Assembly (NCBI GenBank): GCA_036362985.1
Contig: JAYGXS010000005.1
Location: 49,430,115-49,494,114, forward strand
Direction: 5' to 3'
Source of the DNA: Ligula intestinalis
Taxonomy: Eukaryota > Platyhelminthes > Cestoda > Diphyllobothriidea > Diphyllobothriidae
DNA: 64,000 nucleotides
The notes beneath the pieces are model-generated. The model was not told the origin of the DNA, made no database searches, and saw nothing but the letters and a program-made list of their open reading frames with translations. Made by a program: the position numbers and the translations under genes. Below are positions 25,301 through 37,300 of this stretch, one piece after another (the stretch's first letter is position 1; every line of letters starts with the position of its first letter).

Positions 25301-28300
25301 CATTTATTTTCACTTAGAAATGTGCGAACTCCGATCGAATAGGCTTCCGAACTAAACAAAGTTCATGTGGTGGTCAGAAGTCCCCAACGGGTGACCGCCT
25401 GCCAGGCCGATTTCGGCCAAGTCATAATAGCAGTAAGGGGGGTATGACAGCACTTGGGGGTAACTTGATACAGAACTGTTTCGGGCTTATTAGCCTTCAT
25501 CAGCCAAGCATAACCCTGATCACCAGCTTGTCGGACAACACAAACAAACGCACTCACAGACGGCCCATCTGATAGACACCAGTGGTGGACCAACTGCGTC
25601 GTCTGTGAGTCCGTTTGTTTGTGTTGTCCGACCAGCTGGTGTTCAGGGTTATGCTTGGCTGATGAAGGCTAATAAGCCCGAAACAGTTCTGTATCAAGTT
25701 ACCCCCAAGTGCTGTCATACCCCCCTTACTGCTAATATTTATTTTGCATGGAGCGATAACAAATATAAATAACCATCTAGTTTACCGTGAAGGCTTTTTT
25801 ACAACTATTGAAAAGAAGCTTAGATAAAAGTATCTCCAGAAACATCGTATTGGAAAAAGCTGATTTTTATTGGTTGCAACGTTTGGTTCCTGTTAAATAT
25901 GTTGTTCATGGTAAATATAATATCTCTACATACGTAAACCATAACTCTGTGATTCTGGGTTACGGTAGTGATTCCTAGAGCCTTCCCTTACTACTCGCGT
26001 GGATGAGGGGTAGTTGTTTGGAGGAAGCAACGAAGCACCGATTGGCCTTTTTGAGAGCTGAAAACTGCGTGCGACAAGACGGACAGCCACACTGTCCGCG
26101 AAAGAGGGCATTTCTCTCTGAGGTTGTTTTCTTTAAGTCGTCTCCTAACCACCCGACTCCCAGCTTCTTAGATGAACTGCCACCGGCCGGATTGCGACGG
26201 CAACAACAACCACAACGACGGCTTGCGGCCAAAACAGAAAAGACAATATGGGAAGAGGTGAAAGAAGCCAGGGGTCCGGCTGTCAGTCACACGTACGCTT
26301 ATATCGCAGCAAAAAAGATGGGCGCGACTGGCATAGGACTTCTTAGCTAATACAGTGGAGTCCGGTTAATGTGGACACCTCCGTTCCAGGCCAACTGTCC
26401 ATATTAACCGGTTGTCCACATTAAGCGAACTGACCCTAACCCAGTCGTTTCTACGTATCAAAGACAGAATTTTGCATCTGAATGAAGTTTTATTGAAAGA
26501 AAATGCTCAGTTTTGCTTGCTTCGGTGGAAACTTTTCNNNNNNNNNNAAGCCGTCAACAGCCGGCAATAACCGATTGGTAAACACCTGCATAAGATATGT
26601 ATACATCAAGCCAGTAACTTCAGAAATGATTAGGTGCGAGATGCCATTTTAAGTGTGGGACATGACGCTTGAGGATTGACCTGCAATGTTACTAAACGTT
26701 TGATTCGGAGGCAGTGGTTTAATAAGCCAGTATTCACTGATGTTGCAACTTATAATACTAGTGCGGTGAGTTACAACATCAATTTATACTATAACAGTCT
26801 GCCTGTTGGCGTCATGTGTACATTACGCAAGAGTTGACGGGTTTCAGCCCAAATATACACTTACCATTTCGGTCTATGCCTATAGGCCTTAAATATACTG
26901 ATGTGCACCGCGAAAAGAAATTAATTTTCCAGGAAATTAGAAAGCTGAACAATGATTAAGTGTTTTAGTACCGATTCCGCAACAGTTGGGTGGGGAAAAT
27001 ATATACAGTAGACGCCACGGATCACGCGACATTTCGACATAGGCGAAAGATCAATACTCTTTCACTAATCGGTATTGACTCATATTGTGATGCTGATTAT
27101 CGTGCAGTCTATTCCGTCATGATAGGATGCGGGCTTTTTAACGAGCTTCGTCCTGACTACCAGCAAAAAGTATCGATTGTAAAAACTGGCTACTTAAGTA
27201 GTATGCCCTTATATCATTGATTTTATATTATATATTTTATATATGTGGAAAGCATGCACGAAAAAATTATTTCTTGTACTTATTTGATAGAAAATTACGC
27301 CTTTTTTCAAATTTTATACTCAAATAAAGGGTAGATTTTGTTTTTAAAAAAGTTGCTTAAAAGCCGAATAATTTTCTTAACTAGTGACTACTACACTCGA
27401 ATTCAATGTTTAAACACTGTGCACTGGGTACATCCTCTTTAAGGAAAAGTACGTTTTCGCCAACTGTTTGAGGAAGAAGTCACATGGTTGTCATAAAATA
27501 TTGAAATAGATGTGGAACATATTTTATGTAGTAAAGACAGCATTAATAAATTAGCGGATACGATGTATTATGAATAAACACCTCACAATTGTAAAAAAGC
27601 TCATATTTAGCGACTTTTTTAAAACCGAAAGCTACCCTTTCTTTGAATATAAAATGTAAAGAAGGCGTAATTTGCTATCAAGCAAGTACAAGAAATAATT
27701 TCTTCGTGCACGTTTTCCATACAATATATTAGAATTTATAAAAGCACTCAAAATCAATGATATAAAGGCATACTACTTAAGTAGCCAGTTTTTACAATAT
27801 ATACTTTTTGCTGGTAGTCAGAACGAAGCTCGTTAAAAAGCCCGCATCCTATCATGACGGAATAAACTTCAGAATAGACTACACGATAATTAGTATCACA
27901 ACCTGATTAGCGAAATAGTATCAATATTTAGCCTATGTCGAAATATTGCGCGATCCGTGGCGTCTACTGTATTTAGGCGGCCCTAGAATGCAGTTCTGCC
28001 TTCGAGTACACCAGTGGACTACTTCCAGTTTTTAAGGGGATAAAGATCGTAGACTTGGGCCAAAAAGACCTTTAAAAAATAGTAGTGGCAGTAAAATAGA
28101 CAGATAAAAAATCACTGGGTAATCACGGAAAAAATAACCACTCATACGGGCATATTCCAAAACTCGACGAGGCTGTCCTGGCATTTTTATTCAGCTCAAA
28201 TGGGTGCAAGGTACAGTATCCCACTGAAAATATGCCCCTGCTGACGGATTAAGACCACCCTCCTTCTGAGGATGCAGTGGGGATTTTCGCGCGCGCGCAA

Positions 28301-31300
28301 AAGAGACCGTCACTAAAATTTTCCTACATTTCTGCCCGTGCCCACCAAGTTCGAATTGCAAGGTGTAGTTAGAAAATAATTGATCATTGATGTGGACGCA
28401 GGGACTGAAGTAGAAAATTTTACAGATCTGTGTGCGTGTGAGAGCGCACCACATACACACACGTATGGTGTTCTAGTGCCGGGACACCTGAAATACAAAT
28501 TCGGTCCCGTAGTTGAGCAAGACCAGCAGGGGCAAATTTGACGGAGCAGGCCCGTGGGAAAAAGGGTGAAGACTGGGAAAGATTGTCAACAAAGACAAGG
28601 GAGACTCTAATTTTCCTTTCAGAGTCATTAGCCGTCACCAGCCAGTGTGGCCCTGTTAGGACGGCCCAGTGCGCGAGTTATCACTCGAGCCATCCTGAGA
28701 GCAAGAGAATAAAGGAAGCAGAACGGGACAAGAACGCGACCTTCAAAGGGCTAACACGCGGGGACGCAAGGACAGCCGCCGGCCGGGTTCTAAGTTCACG
28801 CATGACAAGGGGCCACGAAAGGGCGTTTGTAGCTTAGCGGTAGAGCATTAGCCTCCGGCAAAGGCTTTCTCTGATGCGCGGGTTCAAATCCCGCCAAACG
28901 CCTAGAGTTTTTCACACTTGGGTCAACTCAAATTAAGCAAATCTGCCAAACCAACTTAATAATTAAGTCAGCCTAGCAGTCATGCTGGTGGATTATAGAT
29001 GATTGCTTGGGAAATACTGCTGGGGCAGTCAACTTTCTCCCGTATTTGTGGATTCCATATGAGCGAAAAGTTGAGCGGGTAATATCGATCCAAGTGTGAT
29101 TAAACTCATGGCGTGAAGCGGGCGTTTGTAGCTTAGCGGTAGAGCATTAGCCTCCGGCAAAGGCTTTCTCTGATGCGCGGGTTCAAATCCCGCCAAACGC
29201 CTAGAGTTTTTCACACTTGGGTCAACTCAAAGGACGCATGCACATGCACGCGTCACTGAGGGCACGACGTGTCATCCTGAGGACACTCCGTGATGGCTGC
29301 CTGCAGAGGGGCCAATAGGGAATAAAGGCCGTTGGTCCTTAAATACGCTGCCACCGATGGAGGTGACACTCTGCTGCTGCTGCGGACACACGAGACTCTG
29401 CTGCCGAGACGAGAACGAGGACATAACAAACGCTACTGACGGGCACACAGAAGACAACACTGATGTACAAGCACAACTAGTAACATGCAAGTACTATCTG
29501 CTGTCCTGTCTGCCTTCCTTTCCTAACATATAACTGGGGGATCCAACCAGTGTCGACGCAGGCATACCCAAGGTTATAACAAGTGGCGACGCGGGTTATC
29601 CCAATTTAGACACCGGTGAACACACAAGGTTATAACGGACCCAGTGGGTCAGAGCGGGGGACTTCTAATCAACAGGTCACTGGCTCGAGTCTCGGGTGGT
29701 GCACCGGCTGCACAGTTTCCAGTACCATTGCAGACTGTTTCCGGTTCTCAAGGGAATGCAAGATGATGTACTTGCGCATTTAAAAAAAACATAAGTGGTG
29801 GCAGAAACACATACAGATGACAAAAATTGGGTAATCAAGGAGAGAGAAAAAAATGTGCTCGGACAGGCATTTTTAAAAATTTTACCAGGCTGACCTAGCA
29901 CGTGAATTCGGGTTTAATCCGTCTAAAGAGCAGTGTTCTACTGATCACCATCGTTCTGGGGATGCAGTGGGGGAACTTGCGCATGCGCGCGCGAATTTCC
30001 TTTCAGTAAAGGAGGCCGCCGTCGCTGGATTTACCTGGTTTCCTGCCCGTGACCACTATGTTCAAATTCCAAGGCAAAGTGCAAATTTAAAGCACTACGG
30101 TCGCAACGTGGATGATATTTTGGTGATCGCCACAAACGAAACCGATAGAAACGCACTCTTAAGCGCGGTCAATCAAATCCATCCATTCATACAGTTCACG
30201 TTGGAGATGGAAACAGCAGGTTCTCTCCCCTTCCTGGACGTCCTCCTTAGTCGCAGACCCAATGGTAGCGTCCGAAGGAGCGTGAATAGAAAGAAAACCT
30301 GGTCTGGACAATGAACAAACTTTAACAGTTTCGTACCCCTCTAGCAAAAGCGAAATCTAGTTCGCTGCTTAACGCAAAGAGCTAGAAAAAAATTTGCTCT
30401 GAAGACAGTATTGAAGAGGAACTCAAGAAAATCGAGGACTTACTCCGTAAGAATGGATATCCTGAGAGATTTATCACCAAGAATATGGCTGCCAAAGAAA
30501 TAAAACCCGCAGCACTCACTGTGGAGAAGAAAACATTATTTCTCAAAGTGCCCTTTCGAAGAGACGCGACAGGTGAACTCCTGAAAAGACGCCTTGATGA
30601 GGCCGTGTCACGAACTTTCCCAGCAGCGAGAGTCCGGGTACTATTCTCAACTAACCCGGTTTTCCACGGGGAAGGTAAGGACAGGTTACCGACTCAGACC
30701 ACCTCCATGTGCATTTACTCCTGTGGAGCAGGTTATATTAGTCGCACGAGTCGGTGCCTATCCAAAAGAATAAAGGACCACCTCCCGCAATGGCTAAGGA
30801 AGGGTTATTTAATACCACCATAACCACCAGCACCTCTATTCTAGCGCACATGGTGGATTCCGGACATCAGGTGGACCCCAACGAAGCCTTCAGGGTGATC
30901 TACAAGGTCCCACCAAGCTACCCTAAGTCACTGGGTCAGCGCCTGCTGGCAACAGCAGAAGCAACTGCTATCCCGTTGAGGAAGCCAATTTTGTGCGCGC
31001 AGAATAACCTGCTGCAAGCCCCAAGCTTAGCATAGCCAACGGCCACCTAGCTACGGGCATTTTTTCCCTGAGCCTCCTTTCTCCCTTTCTTCACCTTTCT
31101 CCCTAATTACCGCCTAATTATCCGCTTGTTACTACCCCACCCCCTTCACTATCCCCTGGACTAATTTGATTCTAACGTTGAACGTAATTTACCTACAATT
31201 TACCTTATACGCTTTACCCCCCTCCCATATAAATGTAATGGCCTGATGAGAATTTATTGAAAGTATACGTATGCTCGCCAATTACTCTTCAGATTTCGCA

Positions 31301-34300
31301 ACCTTAAAGTGCAAATTACTAAAACCTGGCGTGGGGGGGCGCAGGGACTGGAGTAGCAAATTTACAGTTCGGTAAGCGTGGCGCGCACACACACGCGCAT
31401 GTGTTCTAGTAATGGGACATAGAAAATGCAAATTCGGTCCCTTTATTGACTTGGACCAGAAAGGGCAAATTCATGACTGTGGTGATTTGACGGAGCTGAC
31501 CCACGGGCAGAGGTAACGAGCCAAGAACATTGGCAAAAAGGCCAGGGATACTGGAATGGCCATTTTGGGGCTTTTTAGCAGTCATCAGCCAACCTAGCTT
31601 AGTGGAGTTAAAGCGGTGGATTTCTAAGCAAAATTTCGTCAAGCGTTCGAGCCTCGGGTGGTGCACCATTTGGGGGTTGGGTACGACCGCCTGATGACGA
31701 CTAATAAGCCAGAAGGGGCCACATAGTATTCTCCCTTATTTTTTTTACCAATGTTCTCATTCTAAATCAGCTCCGTTATTTTCGATCGGGCTTAAATGTG
31801 AAGAAGCTGGTCATTAAAAAAGCGGACAATCCACTACCTAGCACGCCGATCGATGGATTCTTGCGCACGTGTGACTAAAACTTCGGTCCGCCGAAACCGT
31901 GGGGCTGATCGATATTGTTGGGATAATCCGGACGCGAGTCAGCACTCGGGCAATCCCGAGACTGTCAGAACAAAGGAAGCTGACTGAAGGCCGGTTCATG
32001 CAGTTACAAGCTACCTCCAAATGGCTGACATTATGCCAGGACAAAGAAGGATTGCGGAGTCAGACGGCCCTGGAGTCAGAGTGCTGTTGTGAGTGAGGTC
32101 ACGCGAGGGCAGACGCACAGACGGGTGCAAGCGAGCGTGCGCACTGGGAGAGCCAATAGGGAGCAACGACGACTGTCCCTTAAATAGCGAGGCTGCCAGC
32201 AGAGCGGGGACTCTGCTGTAGGACACGCTGCAACTACACGACACTGCTGCCGTAGCGAGACCGACTACAGAAGGCCAGCTGCTGGACACACGGACCAGAG
32301 TTCATGTACTAGTACCAGTGACAGTAAAGTACTAGTTGCTATCCCATTCTGTCTTCTCTTCCTAACACGCACTGGGGGAACATAACCGGTTTAACACAGG
32401 AACACATGCGGTTACAACATCTATTAATGCAACGGCCATCACTGTCTCACCGTATCTCGGACATGACTAGACGCAATCAACAACCGCCCTGGCCAGTAGC
32501 AACCGCTGTTTGTGACAGCAACAGGACGTTGTGCACAAAAAATTCCTCCTACAGGTGCTCTCTTTCTTTTCAGGCCCTAGTCCGATGATTTCGGCGTTCT
32601 GGGTACAAATAATGCCTAGATGCTGCAGACTTTCGAGTAAGAGTGAACCACTTTTCCGGCCATTTTTGTAGACCACTCAGCCGATGGTCAAGGTTAGATT
32701 TCACCACGTCGATTCGCCCTCTTCGACTGGGAAGGAGAGGGGAAAAAGTGAGAATGAGACCGAAATGACACACATCCCACTTACAGGGCAGAGGAAACGT
32801 AGCATAAGGGCGAAGAGGCGGGTGCCCTTGGGGACCTCAAAGATCTCGAGAGCCAGTCGTCTGTGGTTTTTGACCTCCGCCGGATCCTGACCGGATGAGG
32901 TGGTGGAACCGTCAGTGGTGGACAAAGGAGGCATGCCGAAGCGAGACTGCACTGTGAGCCGAGCCGAGTGAGGTCACGTTGAGGAAAGACGCACAGGCAC
33001 GCGTTAGCGGCGTGCGCACGACCACTGGAGAGCCAATGGGGAGCAATAACGACTGCCCCTTAAATAGCGAGGCACGAGTAAAACGGAGACTCTGCTGTAG
33101 GACACGCTGCGGCTACACGACACTGCTGCCGAAGCGAGACCGACCACAGAAGGCCAGCTGCTGGACACACGGGCCAGAGTTCATGTACTAGTACCAGTGA
33201 CAGTAAAGTACTAGTTGCTATCCCATTCTGTCTTCTCTTCCTAACACGTACTGGGGGAACATAACCGGTGTTGACACACAAACACACTTAGTTTCAACAG
33301 AAATGTTTGTCCTTATCGATTGGTCTCAGCCATACAAACGAGCAATTTAAACGGCTGACACTGGGTGCTACTGCCCGTTGAGCTATATGAGCATTCTTTC
33401 GCTTCAGTAAAGCTTGCTTGGTAAGGTTGTCGCCCTTAATTTTTGCTCAGGGAATCTTCAAATTGTCGAAACTTGCACTTAGACAATCGGTGACAACCAA
33501 CGTCATATAACACATAACACTCAGATGATACGGAGTCAAATATGCACTTCTAGATATTCCTAACGGATACTGACTAAAGTGCAGACAAGTTTGTTAGTGA
33601 TGTTCTCCAACAGCTGTTGTGGTCTTGCACCAAAAGAGAGGTGGCTTGAGTTCGTGGTCTACGTTAGTCCGGTCTGGGCGGGTTCTTAAGTAGTATCGCG
33701 CAGTCGCGTGTAGCACGCACTAAACTTGAGCTCACGACATCTCAATCGCAGAACCTAACCTTAGCACTAGTCGCCCGACACGGACCACCCGCGAAGGGAA
33801 GATCAAAAAGAGTGTGAAGCAGTGAAGCAAATCGTCGCGCAATTAACACGCCAACATCCAACACGCAGGAGGATGAGGATGATGAAATTGCGGCAATTAA
33901 ACATTCGGACGCGGTCTGCCAAGCCATCGTCGTAACAAGTACGACCCCGCGAGAACTGCTAATTGTAGCACACGTGGGGTCGCATCCGATCAAGAAAACT
34001 GTTAATTGTGGCACGCTTGTGGTCGCATAGTCACTGTACTACACACCTCGTGTCTCTATCCATTTTATGTGCGTCTACCTCTGTGATGATGCGTTCGAGC
34101 GAGAATCCGAAACGCCAGGCTACTACACTTCTTGTTCCAGCAATCGCATCTTCTCCTTCTAATCCTCGTCCCCCCCCCCCCCCCCCTTTTCCGCTCCTCC
34201 CGACACCTTGAAGTCGGCTTCGCGACGAGCCAATTCGTACATGACACGTGCGCCCTAGCCTATCAGCAGTTGGTTGGACTTTGTTTCGCCCCTGGAGAGG

Positions 34301-37300
34301 GCGTGAGGCGAGGTGGATGCTGTGCAGGTCATAATCACAGTAATTCGCATATCACACTCAGCTCTCGTGACTGGCGACGATTGAATTATAGCCTCACTCG
34401 GCTAGATAATGTAGCAGCAATGATGATGATGATGATGATGGGGCAGTTGGTTGCAAGTCCCAAGGCTGGCCGAACTGAAGTGACCAGACTGATGTGCCGA
34501 GGGAAGAGCCAAAGTGCACACACACAACGAGAGAGAGAGGATGCGTGCGTGCGCGCATGCATACCTGATATTCAATGACGAAGACACGAACGCAGGCCTG
34601 CATCAACCGTTCAATGGAGTTAAATTTGGGTCCACTGTCCAGGTAGATGCGGGCGCGAGCTTCTTCCTCGGAGAGCTTCTGTTGGGCGTAGGAGAGGTAT
34701 TTCTGCAGAAAACGTGGGGCCAAGAAAATACACCTTAGAGCAGGGATCGGGAAGCTTTTTGACTCAGAGGGCCAGTAAAGCAAATATTTGGAAATATATT
34801 TCAGTGGGAGCCATATAATATATTTTAATTTTTAATTCAATTAAATATGAATATAATAAGCCTCTGGATATATTCTTTTGAATACTGTTTTGATAATACT
34901 CGCAGTTAATGCAACTTCTGGTGCTGCCTAGATTTGTTGATGGCTTTGTAGTCTGGTTGTTAGTTGATGAGGATAAGCTTCATACAAGCACTGAAGCTTA
35001 CATCCGTTAGACATGATCTTTGAATGCACTTGGTGCATTGAAAATTTGAGTTATGCTCACGTGCAAAGGTAGATCAGAACAAGGTCAATACGGCAATACT
35101 CACACGCTGAAGTGTGTGGTATGTGACAGGAAGCGCATTCCAAGTTCTGATTCTCAGCTAATCTTAGGGTTGACCTTTTCTAATTTCTGTTCACATGTGC
35201 TCGCTCACAAACTCCGCTTTATGTCGTGCAATTCTTTCCAAAGCTTCACTGAGTGACTTGAATTTATTGAGGCCTTCAGGTCAGCCACTTCTTGAAAATC
35301 TCTAACGGATCTACTATAACCACTACACTTTTGCTGCTCGCTCATAAAGCTATTTTTGTGCGATTCCTTTCCTTGTCAAAAAACAGAATGACATTAAAAA
35401 ATACGACGTATTTATCGTGAAAATTAAATCCGAATTAGATAACAAAAATACGATAATAAATACTCATTTGATCTTGCGTAGGATTGCTACGAAGTGGTCT
35501 TCCTCTCCTTTCAATAAAAGTCAGCAGTATTCAATCAAGTGTTCCTACTTCGCGTTCAGTGAACAAATTTTCTGAAGCTAGCCTGCGTACATAGAAGTAC
35601 CTAACATCGGTAGTCTAACAAAATGTTAAGGCCAATGTGCGAGCCGTAAATCTGTGCTGGATCTCTCTCGGTTTTTTTGGCGGGTGCACTTACACCTAAA
35701 AAACGGTGCCCTGCAAATCGGGCTTCGTCGACTTGTATGGGGTTTCCGGTGGTCCCTTAAACTTTCCTCCCCATCGAAAAATGCCACTTCGGAGCAGAGC
35801 CCCAGCATTAAGGGAACCAGTCAACCACAATATCTGGGGATCAACCAGTAGGCATTGGCAAGTCTCCCAGTTGCATTCTGTTGTCCTTAGAGATAAACTA
35901 CAGCGGTCAGAAAGCTCTTTAAAAAGCCGGCATCGTATCGTGACTGAAGTGGCTTCAGAATAGGCTACACGATAATCAGTATTACAACCTTACTCAATGC
36001 CGATTAGCCACAGAGTATCAACCTTTCGTATATGTCGGCATGCAACACGAATTTTAGACCGTACTTTAGTTCTAACTTGTCGTAGAACTTCAAATTAGAA
36101 TGACGTTTTCTGTTCGAATCACAACAACAGGAGAATTCGTTCTCCTTTCTTACTGATTAAACGGAGTGGTAACCCTTATACGAGCATATTCTACCTGCGG
36201 ACCTTCTCGTTCGTGAATACGACGGGGCCATCGAACTTGCGGATATATATTAACCTCCAAGTAAAAGACCGCTTCGGAGTGCATATCGTGTTACCGCCTT
36301 TTCACTGAACACTACTTCAGTATAAACTCTCGTAGCAACCTTTTTAAGGGTATACTGGAGTAGAAACACAAAATGAAGGCCTTATCAGTTGGGTCCACTG
36401 CCGTCATCCTAACTGTACAAAATGTGTAGTATGCCATGTGTAACGCTCTTTCTGACGCTATTCGGTGGCAGCGTTACTGGTGATAGGCGCCATCTTCAAG
36501 TGGAAAAATTAATCGACGTAGACTAAGAAGATACAGCGGTGATTGAGGTGACAGATACTGCTGGCTGGAAAGTGACCGGGAAGGTTGGGTCCAGTTGGGA
36601 CCCATCAAGCACATTAGGTGAGCACATGCCCTGCTCCGGTCTAGGGTGGCGACCAGAGTTAAGGTCAACTGAGAAAAGGCAAGGATTACTTAAACATCGC
36701 CCTGCTGCCCCCATCTTTTTCTTATGCAACAATCTCAATCAAGCCGTTTGTGGCACTCCCACTCCGTGATATCTGAGTCCGACATAGCGGCTCCAGCCGA
36801 TCCCGCCTTCGGTCTCTGTCTTGGCAGGTGTTGGGACGAGCCAGACAGATAGATAGCCTACGCAAGCAGCCGCGCGCACAGCAGGCTATCGATCGGCCTA
36901 CAGGCAACAAACGCAACTGGCAGTCAGATCAATCGATAATTCGAAATTTCAGCCGTCGAGTCCCAGCCAATCACGCCGGTAGCCAAAAGCTGATTGGCTC
37001 GATGTACCTAGTTCACAGTCATCTGCTGCCCCAATTTTGTGGCACCTGTTACACTCAAGGACTTGCACTGATTTGCTGCAGTCTGCTTGTCTCAGTAAAC
37101 ACCAGTAATCGCGACTGACAATGCAGTAAGCACGAGGTAATCCGGGCTGCAAACGCCGCTCTTTACAGCATGTGTGGCAGCGCCGTCCCTTATCATCGCT
37201 TTGGTACGTCTTAATACAGGGAGGGTAAATAACCATGCCCCGGATTGAGAAGAGGGGGCCGAAGATTCACTATTCACGAGTAATTTGTGATTAGTATCCT

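Larger units (their letters stand above)
25424..25736. mobile_element. Inverted dimer of a hammerhead-bearing SINE
   Basis: Arms 25424-25563 and 25596-25736 are nearly identical inverted copies around a 32-nt centre. Each arm carries a full hammerhead (25458-25516 minus; 25646-25704 plus). No coding capacity. Flanks show no obvious target-site duplication. Confidence 0.85.

Noticed and set aside
26003..26350. 115-codon plus-strand open frame
   Set aside because: Low complexity in part, no family recognised, no supporting splice or promoter signal.
28823..29201. Two functional tRNA genes
   Set aside because: D and T arms look right, but the anticodon arm cannot be formed with normal spacing, and an identical repeat tail follows both, so SINE is the better reading.
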